From an uncultured Oscillibacter sp. (GTDB taxonomy: Bacteria; Bacillota_A; Clostridia; Oscillospirales; Oscillospiraceae): a stretch of 15,945 nt of DNA. Positions 7,576-14,967 of this stretch are shown here, piece by piece. Within the stretch, counting starts at the first letter, position 1, and every line of letters begins with the position of its first letter. The position numbers were made by a program, and so were the translations under genes. The stretch spans positions 1-15,945 of the forward strand of contig CATOKC010000079.1 in NCBI GenBank assembly GCA_951800675.1, read 5' to 3'. Under the pieces are notes generated by a model. The model saw only the letters and a program-made list of their open reading frames with translations. It did no database searches and was not told where the DNA came from.

Positions 7576-7594
7576 CCGCCGGAGCGGCGGCTTT
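7576..7594 (+). terminator. Weak hairpin with short T-run after the ABC-F gene
   Basis: CCGCC (7576-7580) and GGCGG (7586-7590) pair around GGAGC and are followed by CTTTT. A five-pair stem with four T residues could attenuate read-through into the next gene. It lies between the ABC-F stop and the preferred start of the DUF218 gene. Confidence 0.25.
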
Positions 7595-7609
7595 TACAGA
7601 GGATATCAT

Positions 7610-8368
7610 ATGCGAACGAAATTCCTGTATGCCTGCATCGCCCTTTTAACCCTGACGGGGCTGGGGCTGATCATTATACCCAACGGGATGCGGTTCACCG
7701 GCTGGCTGCTTTTGGGAGCGGCGGCGGCCTGGACTGTGGGAATCCTTGTGGTCCGTTGGGGGAAACGCTCCCAGGCCGGGAGGGTCTGTCGGCGAATCTT
7801 TTTCACCGGATTGACCCTGGGCCTTGTGACCCTGGCGGGCATTGAGGCCGCCATCGTTTTCCGGGGGGAGGCGGACAACTCCGCCATCCCCGTGGACGCG
7901 GTGATCGTCCTGGGGGCCGGGGTCAACGGCGAGACGCCCTCGGCGGCCCTATGGAGCCGCATCCGGGCGGCGGAGGATTATCTGGAAATCCACCCGGGGG
8001 TGCCGGTGGTCCTCTCTGGGGGACAGGGAGCCGGGGAGGCCATTTCCGAGGCGGAGGCCATGCGTCGGGCGCTGTGGAAGGAGAATGAGGCGGAAAACGC
8101 CCGCCTGCTTCTGGAGGAGCGCTCCACCAACACGGCGGAGAATTTCCGGTTTTCCAAGGCCCTGCTGGAGGAGCGGGGCCTGGATACGGGGACGGCCACA
8201 ATTGCCGTGGTGACCAACGATTTTCACTGCTTCCGGGCCCATATGATTGCCCAGAAGCAGGGACTTCGGACCATCGACGTCCCGGCGGAGCTGCCTTGGT
8301 GGTGGCTCACGGCCAATTACTATTTGAGAGAGGCCTTTGCCGTGGTAAAGACGGCATTGTTCGACTAA
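7610..8368 (+). CDS. YdcF/ElyC/SanA-like membrane protein (DUF218)
   Basis: A 252-residue protein. The first 85 residues contain three hydrophobic helices (about 5-23, 31-49 and 63-84), anchoring a DUF218 domain. Domain blocks seen are DAVIVLGAGVNGETPSAALW (about 96-115), VVLSGGQGAGEAISEAEAM (about 133-151), ERSTNTAENFRFSK (about 170-183) and AVVTNDFHCFRAHM (about 199-212), all typical of the family. Relatives ElyC and SanA in enterobacteria affect envelope integrity, but no reaction is established. I prefer ATG 7610, which follows AGAGG by seven bases and starts directly with the first membrane helix. An in-frame ATG at 7562 overlapping the ABC-F stop (ATGA) would add 16 non-hydrophobic residues. 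Confidence 0.88.
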   Translation: MRTKFLYACIALLTLTGLGLIIIPNGMRFTGWLLLGAAAAWTVGILVVRWGKRSQAGRVCRRIFFTGLTLGLVTLAGIEAAIVFRGEADNSAIPVDAVIVLGAGVNGETPSAALWSRIRAAEDYLEIHPGVPVVLSGGQGAGEAISEAEAMRRALWKENEAENARLLLEERSTNTAENFRFSKALLEERGLDTGTATIAVVTNDFHCFRAHMIAQKQGLRTIDVPAELPWWWLTANYYLREAFAVVKTALFD

Positions 8369-8387
8369 GCCAAAGGAGGAACGCCAA

Positions 8388-8885
8388 GTGGCATGGAACA
8401 ACGTGCTGTGCGTGTATTATTCCCGGACGGGAAATACCCGGGCGGCCATGGAGGAGATATCCAAAGCCCTGGGGGCGGAGCTGGCGGAGCTTCAGGACAG
8501 CGTGGACCGCAGCGGCTGGGGCGGCTGGCTCCGGTGCGGCGTGGACGCCATGCGCCGGACGCTGCCGCCCGCGAAATGCACCGCCCAATATCCCCTGACG
8601 GATTACCGGCTGGTGATCGTGGGGTCCCCGGTGTGGGCGGGACGGTGCAGCTCTGTGGTGCGGAGCTTTTTAAAGGAGAACGGGAAGCATATTCGAAACG
8701 CCTCCTATGTGCTGACCCGGGGCTGCGAGGATAAGAACGAGGAGATTTTCGAGCAGATGGACCACTATGTCCCCTGCGGCCATCGGACGGCGGTGTCCCT
8801 GCGGAGTGGCTCCGTGGGCTACACCTTCTGGCAGGAGGAATTCCTCCGGCAGACGCAGGAATTTTTGCAGACTACGGGTCGATAG
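8388..8885 (+). CDS. Flavodoxin-like FMN-binding protein
   Basis: A 165-residue protein of the flavodoxin fold. The N-terminal strand leads into YSRTGNT (11-17), the loop that binds the FMN phosphate. VIVGSPVWAGR (76-86) is the second flavin-contacting loop, with a Trp positioned to stack on the ring. A third segment, SYVLTRGCEDKNEE, follows. It presumably carries electrons or acts as a small FMN-dependent reductase in the cytoplasm; its partner is unknown. The start is a GTG at 8388 with AGGAGG eight bases upstream; the ATG at 8393 is out of frame. It lies 19 bases after the DUF218 gene and 15 bases before prfA, so it should be co-transcribed. Confidence 0.9.
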   Translation: MAWNNVLCVYYSRTGNTRAAMEEISKALGAELAELQDSVDRSGWGGWLRCGVDAMRRTLPPAKCTAQYPLTDYRLVIVGSPVWAGRCSSVVRSFLKENGKHIRNASYVLTRGCEDKNEEIFEQMDHYVPCGHRTAVSLRSGSVGYTFWQEEFLRQTQEFLQTTGR

Positions 8886-8900
8886 TTTTGGAGGAGGCCA

Positions 8901-9962
8901 ATGCTGGAAAGACTAAGAGAGCTGGCCCTCCATCAGGAGGACCTGGAGGCCCAGCTGGCGGACCCCGCCATCTACGGCGACGGGAAACGGCTGGCGGCGA
9001 TTCAGCGGGAATTGAAGGAGCTGACGCCGGTGGCGGAGGCTGGCCGGGCCCTGGAGGCGGTGGAGCGCCGCCGGGAGGAGGCGGAGGCCCTGCTCCGGGA
9101 CCCGGAGTTGAAAACCCTGGCCCAGGAGGAGCTGGCCGCCGCTAAGGAGGAGGCGGAACGCCTCCGGGAGAAGCTGAAACGGCTGCTGCTGCCCCGGGAC
9201 CCCAACGACGGGCGGAACGTCATTTTGGAGATTCGGGCCGGAGTGGGCGGCGAGGAGGCGGCCCTCTTCGCCGGGGAGCTTTTGCGGATGTACACCATGT
9301 ACGCCCAGCGGCGGGGCTGGCGGACAGAGACTCTCAGCTTAAACGAGACGGAGCTGGGGGGCGTGAAGGAGTGCGGCGTGCTCATCGAGGGGGAAGACGT
9401 GTTCTCTCGTTTGAAATTTGAAAGCGGCGTCCACCAGGTGAAGCGGGTTCCGGAGACGGAGTCCAGCGGCCGCATCCAGACCAGCACCGCCACCGTGGCC
9501 GTGCTGCCGGAGGCGGAGGAGGTGGACGTGGCCATCGACCCCAAGGACCTTCAAGTTGACACCTACCGCTCCTCCGGCGCGGGGGGACAGCACATCAACA
9601 AAACGGAGTCCGCCATCCGCGTCACCCATCTGCCTACGGGGACGGTGGTGACCTGCCAGGACGAGCGGAGCCAGTACAAGAACCGGGATAAGGCTATGCG
9701 GGTCCTCCGCTCCCGGCTCTACCAGCGGGAGCGGGAAAAGCAGGACGCCGCCGCCGCCTCAGAGCGGAAAAGCCAGGTGGGCGGCGCGTGGCGCAGCGAG
9801 AAGGTGCGGACCTACCGCTTTTTGCAAAGCCAGGTGGTGGAGCACCGCGTTGGGCTGACAGTGTACCGGCTGGACGCGGTATTAAACGGCGATTTGGACG
9901 AGATCATCGACGCCCTGCTCACGGCGGACACGGCGGAGCGGCTGAAGGGCGGCGGAGCGTGA
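8901..9962 (+). CDS. prfA: Peptide chain release factor 1
   Basis: A 353-residue class-I release factor, slightly shorter than the roughly 360 residues of E. coli RF1. It recognises UAA and UAG on the ribosome and triggers peptide release. The catalytic GGQ is at 228-230 in [17 protein letters not shown]. The codon-reading loop is [16 protein letters not shown] with Pro-Glu-Thr at 184-186, a PxT motif specific to RF1, where RF2 has SPF. The N-terminal 95 residues are a charged helical domain. The ATG has GGAGG six bases upstream. The gene's stop is five bases from the next start. The prmC gene, whose enzyme methylates this glutamine and which is often adjacent, is not in the window. Confidence 0.97.
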   Translation: MLERLRELALHQEDLEAQLADPAIYGDGKRLAAIQRELKELTPVAEAGRALEAVERRREEAEALLRDPELKTLAQEELAAAKEEAERLREKLKRLLLPRDPNDGRNVILEIRAGVGGEEAALFAGELLRMYTMYAQRRGWRTETLSLNETELGGVKECGVLIEGEDVFSRLKFESGVHQVKRVPETESSGRIQTSTATVAVLPEAEEVDVAIDPKDLQVDTYRSSGAGGQHINKTESAIRVTHLPTGTVVTCQDERSQYKNRDKAMRVLRSRLYQREREKQDAAAASERKSQVGGAWRSEKVRTYRFLQSQVVEHRVGLTVYRLDAVLNGDLDEIIDALLTADTAERLKGGGA

Positions 9963-9967
9963 AGCGG

Positions 9968-10237
9968 ATGGCCCGGGGTCTCCTTTGGGCGGTGGGCGCG
10001 GCCTTGACGGCGGCTTTGACCGGACTGGAAGCCTTGCTGGTTTGGGGCTGGCTCCGAGGGATGCGGTATGGGATGACATACGGGAAATTGGAAAATCCCT
10101 ATGCCATGGAGGACGCGGAAATCATGGGGATTTGCGCCCTGCTTCTTTTGCCGCTGTGGCTGGCGGCTTTGGGTTGGATGGTGTACGGATTGGTTTTGCG
10201 GAGGAAAAAGCGGGCGAACGCCCGGACGAAGAGATAG
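9968..10237 (+). CDS. Small two-helix membrane protein, unknown function
   Basis: An 89-residue protein not recognised as any family. It has a hydrophobic N-terminal helix (about 5-29), a short outside loop rich in Gly, Tyr and Met (RGMRYGMTYGKLENPYAMED, about 30-49), a second helix (about 51-76) and a strongly basic tail (RRKKRANARTKR). The tail suggests the C-terminus lies in the cytoplasm and both helices form a hairpin. ATG 9968 is preferred, with GGAG ten bases upstream. A GTG at 9959, overlapping the prfA stop, is possible but has its ribosome site too close. It fits between prfA and the Sua5-CoaE gene with gaps of 5 and 11 bases, and its codon use resembles that of its neighbours, so I take it as a real gene. 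Confidence 0.75.
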   Translation: MARGLLWAVGAALTAALTGLEALLVWGWLRGMRYGMTYGKLENPYAMEDAEIMGICALLLLPLWLAALGWMVYGLVLRRKKRANARTKR

Positions 10238-10248
10238 AGGCGAACAAT

Positions 10249-11910
10249 ATGCAGACGATTTATTACGACTTGCGGGACACCAAGGGACAGCAGAAGGAAA
10301 TCGAGGATAAGATTTCCGCCGCCGCCAAGATTCTCCGGGAGGGGGGGCTGGTGGGCATCCCCACGGAGACGGTGTACGGCTTGGGGGCCGACGGGAGCAA
10401 CCCCGCCGCCGTCCGGCGTATCTTTGAGGTGAAGGGTCGGCCCCAGGACAACCCCCTGATTCTCCATGTCACCGGGGCACAGTGGCTGCCCCGGTACTGC
10501 GCGGACATTCCCCCGGTGGCCTATACCCTGGCCCGGAAATTCTGGCCGGGACCCCTGACCATGATTTTAAAGCGCCAGCCCACGGTGCCCAATGAGACCA
10601 CGGCGGGGCTGGACACCGTGGGTGTCCGCTGCCCAAACCACCCGGTTACCCTGGCCATCATCCGGGAGGCCGGCATGGCCATTGCCGCCCCCAGCGCCAA
10701 CACGTCCGGCCGGCCCAGCTGCACCACGGCCCAGGACGTGCTGGAGGACGTGGGGGGCCGGGTGGACATGGTAATCGACGGCGGCCCCTGTTCCGTGGGG
10801 GTGGAGTCCACCGTGCTGGACCTGACCCGGGAACCGCCCCGGCTTCTCCGTCCCGGCGGGCTGCCGGTGGAGGATATCGAGCGGCTTATCGGCCACATTG
10901 ACGTGGACCGGGCGGTGGTGTCCTCCCTCCGCCCGGAGGAGCACCCCGGCGCCCCAGGCATGAAGTACCGGCACTATGCCCCCAAGGCCCCGGTGACGGT
11001 GGTCACCGGCTCCCCCATGAACTCCGCCCGGATGATTGCGGAGCATGCGGGCCCCGCCTCCGGCGTCATCTGTTTTGATGAGTACGCCCACCTCTTCCCC
11101 CAGCAGGTGGTCCGCTCCCTGGGGCCCTGCAGCGACAAGCAGCTCCAGGCCCAGCGGGTATTCGAGGCCCTGCGGAGCTTTGACAACAGCCAGGTGGAAG
11201 AGATTTTTGCCCAGTGCCCGGACAACCGCGGTCTGGGACTGGCCATCGGAAACCGGCTGAAAAAGGCCGCGGGCTTCCACGTTGTCAACGCGGACAGCCA
11301 GCGGATTATCCTGGGCGTCACCGGAGGCACCGGCGCGGGAAAAAGCAGCGCCTTGCAGGCCATCCGGGAGCTGGGGGGGACGGTGATCGACTGCGACGCG
11401 GTTTACCATCAGGTGCTGGAGGGAAGCGAGGACTTCAAAAACGCCATCAACGTGCGGTTCCCTGGGGTGTTCACCGCCGAGGGCAAGCTGAACCGGAAGA
11501 AGCTGGGGCAGGAGGTCTTTGCCAAGCGGGACCGGCTGGACCAGCTGAACGCCATTGTTTACCGCTTCCTCCTGCCGGAGCTGGAGGCTCTGGTGGAATC
11601 CTCCGACGGCCTTTGCGCCCTGGACGCCATCAACCTTTTCGAAAGCGGCCTGGACCGCCTCTGCGACCGGACAGTGGCCGTGACGGCCCCCACGGAGCTG
11701 CGGGTGAAGCGCATCATGGTCCGGGACCACATTACGGAGCAATATGCCCGCCTGCGCATCAACGCCCAGAAGCAGGACGAATACTACCGGGGTAAGTGCG
11801 ACTGCGAGCTGAACAACGCCACGGAATCTCCGGAGGAGTTCCGCCGGGACGCCTATCTGTTTTTCGAGCGTCTGGTGGAAGCGATCCAGGAGGAGAAGCG
11901 GCATGGATAA
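10249..11910 (+). CDS. sua5-coaE: Fusion of L-threonylcarbamoyladenylate synthase (Sua5) and dephospho-CoA kinase (CoaE)
   Basis: A 553-residue protein joining two enzymes. Residues 1-345 are a full-length Sua5: a YrdC domain with EGGLVGIPTETVYGLGADG (31-49), FEVKGRPQDNPLILHV (59-74) and APSANTSGRPS (147-157), the linker PGAPGMKYRHYAP (about 234-246), and the Sua5-specific C-terminal domain ending NRLKKAAGFHVV. It makes the threonylcarbamoyl-AMP used for tRNA t6A. Residues 352-553 are CoaE, which phosphorylates dephospho-CoA in the last step of CoA synthesis: P-loop GGTGAGKS (359-366), GGTVIDCDAVYHQVL (about 376-390), LNRKKLG (414-420), INLFESGLD (461-469), RLRINAQ and LNNATE near the end. 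The frame is continuous and no ATG, GTG or TTG start or ribosome site lies at the junction. ATG 10249 has GAGG eight bases upstream. Confidence 0.93.
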   Translation: MQTIYYDLRDTKGQQKEIEDKISAAAKILREGGLVGIPTETVYGLGADGSNPAAVRRIFEVKGRPQDNPLILHVTGAQWLPRYCADIPPVAYTLARKFWPGPLTMILKRQPTVPNETTAGLDTVGVRCPNHPVTLAIIREAGMAIAAPSANTSGRPSCTTAQDVLEDVGGRVDMVIDGGPCSVGVESTVLDLTREPPRLLRPGGLPVEDIERLIGHIDVDRAVVSSLRPEEHPGAPGMKYRHYAPKAPVTVVTGSPMNSARMIAEHAGPASGVICFDEYAHLFPQQVVRSLGPCSDKQLQAQRVFEALRSFDNSQVEEIFAQCPDNRGLGLAIGNRLKKAAGFHVVNADSQRIILGVTGGTGAGKSSALQAIRELGGTVIDCDAVYHQVLEGSEDFKNAINVRFPGVFTAEGKLNRKKLGQEVFAKRDRLDQLNAIVYRFLLPELEALVESSDGLCALDAINLFESGLDRLCDRTVAVTAPTELRVKRIMVRDHITEQYARLRINAQKQDEYYRGKCDCELNNATESPEEFRRDAYLFFERLVEAIQEEKRHG

Positions 11911-11929
11911 TATCAGGAGGTAATCGTTT

Positions 11930-13342
11930 ATGGAAAAATCCGAATTCAAGGAGCTGAAAGAGCAGCTCCTCTCAACCAAGAAAAACGGCTACGACATCCT
12001 CACCGACGGGGACCGGGCCGCCATGGAGGACTACTGCGGCGGCTACAAGCGATTTCTGGACGTAAGCAAGACGGAGCGCCTTTGCGCCATGGAGACCATC
12101 CGTTTGGCGGAGGCCGCGGGCTACCGGGCCTATGCGCCGGGCATGGCGGTGAATCCCGGTGACAAGCTCTACGCCTGCAACCGGGGCAAGGCCGTCATGC
12201 TGGCCCACATCGGGCATAAGCCCCTGGCGGAGGGCATCCAGCTGGCGGCGGCCCACATTGACTCTCCCCGGCTGGATTTAAAGCCCAACCCCCTCTATGA
12301 GGACAGCGAGCTGGCCTATTTCAAGACCCATTACTACGGCGGCATCCGCAAGTACCAGTGGGTTACCATCCCCCTGGCCCTCCACGGCGTGGCGATTCGG
12401 AAGGACGGAACCAAGGTCACCGTCCGCATCGGCGAGGAGGAGGGAGAGCCCCGGCTGGTGATTACGGACCTGCTGCCCCACCTGGGAGCGGCCCAGAACA
12501 AAAAGCCCCTGGGGGAGGCGGTGCCCGGCGAGACGCTGAACCTGCTGCTGGGCAGCCGCCCCATCGGCGGGGAGGAGGAATCCGGCCGGGTGAAGCTGGC
12601 CGTCATGAAGCTGCTTCACGAGAAGTACGGACTGGTGGAGGATGACCTGACCTCCGCGGAGCTGGAGGCCGTCCCGGCGGTGAAGGCCTGCGACATCGGC
12701 CTGGACCGCTCCCTCATCGGTGCCTACGGCCACGATGACCGGGTTTGTGCCTACGCCGCCCTCAAGGCCCTGCTGGATTTGGAAGAAACGCCGGCGCGAA
12801 CCGCCGTGTGCATCCTGGCGGACAAAGAGGAGATTGGCTCCGACGGCGTGACGGGCATGCAGTCCGCCGCCTTTGATACCTTCTTGGAGGACCTGTGCGC
12901 CGCCCAGGGCGGGACCCTCCGGGCCTGCTTCGCCAAGTCCTTCTGTCTCAGCGCCGACGTGACGGCGGCCTACGATCCCAACTACCCCGACGTGTTCGAG
13001 AAGCGGAACGAGTCCCAACTGAACTACGGCGTGGGCCTTTGCAAGTATACCGGGGCCCGGGGCAAGTCCGGGGCCTCCGACGCGGACGCGGAGACGGTGG
13101 CCTATGTCCGGCGGCTCTTTGACCAGGCGGGAGTCATCTGGCAGATTTCCGAGCTTGGCAAGGTGGACGCCGGAGGCGGCGGCACCGTGGCCATGTATAT
13201 GGCCAACCGGAACATCAGCACCCTGGACGCTGGGGTCCCGGTGCTGAGCATGCACGCCCCCTTTGAAACGGTGTCCAAGCTGGACTGCTACGAGACCTAC
13301 AAGGGCATGAAAGCGGTTTTCCAGGCGAAGGACGGGGTGTGA
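11930..13342 (+). CDS. M18 family zinc aminopeptidase
   Basis: A 470-residue cytoplasmic metallopeptidase, normal length for the M18 family, whose members remove N-terminal residues, often acidic ones, from peptides. Metal-site blocks are seen in the expected order: AAAHIDSPRLDLKP with His109 and the partner Asp111; YGHDDRVCAY with Asp269; ADKEEIGSDG with the Glu300-Glu301 pair (catalytic base and ligand); FCLSADVTAAYDPNYP (about 338-353); and SMHAPFE with His442. YFKTHYYGGI and GIQLAAAHIDS are further family hallmarks. AGGAGG lies nine bases before the ATG. It is the last gene of the long plus-strand operon, 19 bases after the fusion gene, and is followed by a strong terminator. Substrate preference cannot be read from the sequence. 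Confidence 0.95.
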   Translation: MEKSEFKELKEQLLSTKKNGYDILTDGDRAAMEDYCGGYKRFLDVSKTERLCAMETIRLAEAAGYRAYAPGMAVNPGDKLYACNRGKAVMLAHIGHKPLAEGIQLAAAHIDSPRLDLKPNPLYEDSELAYFKTHYYGGIRKYQWVTIPLALHGVAIRKDGTKVTVRIGEEEGEPRLVITDLLPHLGAAQNKKPLGEAVPGETLNLLLGSRPIGGEEESGRVKLAVMKLLHEKYGLVEDDLTSAELEAVPAVKACDIGLDRSLIGAYGHDDRVCAYAALKALLDLEETPARTAVCILADKEEIGSDGVTGMQSAAFDTFLEDLCAAQGGTLRACFAKSFCLSADVTAAYDPNYPDVFEKRNESQLNYGVGLCKYTGARGKSGASDADAETVAYVRRLFDQAGVIWQISELGKVDAGGGGTVAMYMANRNISTLDAGVPVLSMHAPFETVSKLDCYETYKGMKAVFQAKDGV

Positions 13343-13351
13343 TCTATGAAG

Positions 13352-13386
13352 AAACCGGGCTGCGCAAAAAGCGCGGCCCGGTTTTT
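13352..13386 (+). terminator. Intrinsic terminator of the ddl-to-aminopeptidase operon
   Basis: AAACCGGGC-T-GCGC (13352-13365) pairs with GCGC-G-GCCCGGTTT (13371-13384) around AAAAA, with one T-G wobble, and ends in five T residues (13382-13386). It starts ten bases after the operon's last stop. On the minus strand it lies just after the convergent SLH gene and may serve that too, though its T-tract there is poorer. Confidence 0.9.
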
Positions 13387-13394
13387 GAATAGAA

Positions 13395-14513
13395 TTATGG
13401 ATTGGTGGAGACAAAACAGGAGGGTGTGTACCCGTCCAGCATGTCAAAGGTGAAATAGCTGCCCCGGGAGAAGGTGACCCGGCGGACCAGGGCCCCGCCG
13501 ATGCGGTCGTCTCCGCTGTAGTCTTGCCGGACAGAGAGGAAGCTGTCCGGATAGCTGGTATCCACGAAGCGGAAGAAATTGTGGTCCTGTTCCCAGGGAA
13601 TCATGTCGGCAAAGGCCTCGTCCCAGCGGAGGAAAATGAAGAGGAAGCTCTGATCCGGCTTCTCCGGGTTGTCGAAGCGAACGGTGTAATTGCACGCCTG
13701 GAACAGAGGGAAGGGAACCTGAACGGTGAAAACCGCCTCATAGGGGGAGTAGACGTCCACGGTGACCTTCGCCTCATACACGCCCTCGCTGGTGAACTCG
13801 CTGCCGTCCAGCCCCAGGGAATGGGCTTCGCCGGTTCCGGTGTAGGTCCGCAGGGGACGGGACTCCTCCGGTTCCTGGGCGGAGGGCTGGGGGATGGGGT
13901 CCTCGGGAATTTGGACGATTTCCCCGGTCTCGTTCAGGCAGCGGTAGAGGAAGGTGGCAATCTGCCCCCGGGTGCAGGGCTCGCCGGGGGAGAAGGTGGT
14001 CTCGGAGGTACCGGAGGTGATGCCGCTTTCCACAGCCCAGGCCACGGCCTGCGCATAGCCGGCGGCGGGAGCCACGTCGGTGAAGGTACAGGAGGCATTG
14101 GGGGTTGGGGCCCCCGCATAACGCCAGAGGAAGCTCATGGCCATGCCCCGGGTGCAGGGGGCGGAGGGATTCAAGAGGACGGCCCCGTGAGGGAAGTCCG
14201 CGTCGTTTAAAATGCCCGCGTCATAGCCCCAGGCCATGGCATTTTGGAAGTCCGGGTTCAGGTCCGGCATTTCCGTGATAAGCTCTGCCTGGGGAGACCC
14301 GGCGGCCCGCCAGAGGAAGGTGAGAATCTGTCCTTGGGTACATAGAGCGTCCGGGGAGAAGGTGTCGCCGGAGGTTCCGGTGGTAATGCCCCGCTCCACG
14401 GCCCAGGCAATGGGCGCCGCATAATACAGCCCCTCGTCCACGTCGGAGAAGGCGGCGGCGCTGCCCGTCAACAGGGTCAGAGCCAGGAGGAAAGCGGCCA
14501 GCGTCTTTTTCAT
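13395..14513 (-). CDS. Secreted SLH-domain cell-surface protein with unknown C-terminal domain
   Basis: A 372-residue exported protein. Residues 1-21 are a signal peptide (MKK, a leucine-rich core, then GSAAA before FSDV). SLH repeat 1 (22-73) and repeat 3 (143-192) are well formed: FSDV or FTDV, YYAAPIAWAVERGITTGTS, TFSP, and PCTRGQI. Repeat 2 (about 82-134) is degenerate, with MPDLNPDFQNAMAWGYDAGI. Three SLH repeats normally anchor a protein to pyruvylated cell-wall polymer, so it should sit on the cell surface. A Pro/Glu-rich linker (about 198-220) joins a C-terminal region (about 221-372) rich in beta-type sequence and aromatic residues that I do not recognise. The repeats are visible in the DNA too: 13981-14047 resembles 14348-14413. 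GAGGTG precedes the ATG by about eight bases. It is monocistronic with its own promoter. Confidence 0.9.
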   Translation of the reverse strand: MKKTLAAFLLALTLLTGSAAAFSDVDEGLYYAAPIAWAVERGITTGTSGDTFSPDALCTQGQILTFLWRAAGSPQAELITEMPDLNPDFQNAMAWGYDAGILNDADFPHGAVLLNPSAPCTRGMAMSFLWRYAGAPTPNASCTFTDVAPAAGYAQAVAWAVESGITSGTSETTFSPGEPCTRGQIATFLYRCLNETGEIVQIPEDPIPQPSAQEPEESRPLRTYTGTGEAHSLGLDGSEFTSEGVYEAKVTVDVYSPYEAVFTVQVPFPLFQACNYTVRFDNPEKPDQSFLFIFLRWDEAFADMIPWEQDHNFFRFVDTSYPDSFLSVRQDYSGDDRIGGALVRRVTFSRGSYFTFDMLDGYTPSCFVSTNP

Positions 14514-14564
14514 ATGCGAGCACCTCGTTTCATTTCAAAATTTCAGCCTTAAACGGCAACCCCT

Positions 14565-14593
14565 ATTGTAAGATATTTTTTGGCTGATGGCAA
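14565..14593 (-). promoter_or_regulatory. Promoter of the SLH-protein gene
   Basis: On the minus strand TTGCCA (14593-14588) and TACAAT (14570-14565) are 17 bases apart, each matching consensus at five of six positions. The start point would be near 14558, leaving a leader of about 45 bases. The region is AT-rich, unlike the coding DNA around it. Confidence 0.7.
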
Positions 14594-14696
14594 GCCCCTA
14601 AGAGGCAAAAACCACAATTTGTATATTACATCTTTGTTACAGACACAAGGGATAGTGCCCGTTTTCGACAAAGGCCACAAAAGAACACCCTGCGTC

Positions 14697-14725
14697 TTGA
14701 CAAGCTCACAAGAATAAAGTATATT
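14697..14725 (+). promoter_or_regulatory. Strong promoter of the ferredoxin-ArsR operon
   Basis: A perfect TTGACA (14697-14702), a 17-base spacer and TATATT (14720-14725, five of six) form a near-consensus housekeeping promoter. The start near 14732 leaves a short leader of about 29 bases to the ferredoxin ATG. Such a strong core promoter is what one expects of a unit held off by a repressor. Confidence 0.8.
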
Positions 14726-14737
14726 AGGAATATCTAA
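14724..14737 (+). promoter_or_regulatory. Candidate repressor operator over the -10 and start site
   Basis: TTAG-N6-CTAA is an AT-rich inverted repeat that overlaps the end of the -10 box and the inferred start point. ArsR-family repressors bind AT-rich palindromes in this position, and the third gene of the operon is an ArsR protein. The half-sites are only four bases, so the assignment is tentative. Confidence 0.35.
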
Positions 14738-14760
14738 ATTACTTATTTTAGGAGGATGTT

Positions 14761-14967
14761 ATGGCATTGTCAAAAAGGCTGGCCCAGGTGGGCCGGGAGT
14801 GTGTGGCCTGCGGGACCTGTATGAAGGTCTGTCCCCGGGCGGCCATCCGGGTGGTGTCCGGCGTAGCTGCCCGGGTGGATGGGGCGCTGTGTGTGGGCTG
14901 CGGGAAGTGCGCCAAGATTTGTCCGGCGGACGTGATCGCCATAGTGGAGAGGGGGACTGCGGGATGA
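14761..14967 (+). CDS. Small 2[4Fe-4S] ferredoxin-type protein
   Basis: A 68-residue protein consisting almost wholly of two 4Fe-4S motifs: C14-C17-C20-C24-Pro and C44-C47-C50-C54-Pro, each in the bacterial ferredoxin form. The spacing between the two motifs is that of a dicluster ferredoxin fold, with an extra basic N-terminus (MALSKRLAQVGRE). It should carry electrons in the cytoplasm, probably to or from the iron-sulfur membrane protein encoded next. AGGAGG lies five bases before the ATG, and the stop overlaps the next start as ATGA, so translation is probably coupled. It is the first gene of its operon. Confidence 0.93.
   Translation: MALSKRLAQVGRECVACGTCMKVCPRAAIRVVSGVAARVDGALCVGCGKCAKICPADVIAIVERGTAG

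Noticed and set aside
9985..10248. An upstream extension of the Sua5-CoaE frame starting at 9985
   Set aside because: The added residues overlap the small membrane-protein gene in another frame and do not resemble Sua5. ATG 10249 has a good ribosome site and starts the conserved domain at the usual distance.
10567..11979. A 470-codon minus-strand frame opposite the Sua5-CoaE gene
   Set aside because: It is antisense to a gene with intact catalytic motifs throughout; its composition is that of a GC-rich shadow.
12278..13447. A 389-codon minus-strand frame opposite the M18 aminopeptidase
   Set aside because: It passes through the operon terminator at 13352-13386 and has no domain features.
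13524..14210. A 228-codon plus-strand frame opposite the SLH protein
   Set aside because: It is antisense to a gene with a signal peptide and SLH repeats; the frame is Gly/Val-rich with no motifs.
13981..14413. DNA repeats inside the SLH gene as a mobile or CRISPR-like repeat
   Set aside because: The similar blocks encode SLH repeats 1 and 3 in frame and are explained by domain duplication.
14799..14963. An upstream extension of the NapH-like frame to 14799
   Set aside because: The added residues lie in the alternative frame of the ferredoxin gene, and ATG 14964 starts the membrane protein properly with an ATGA overlap.
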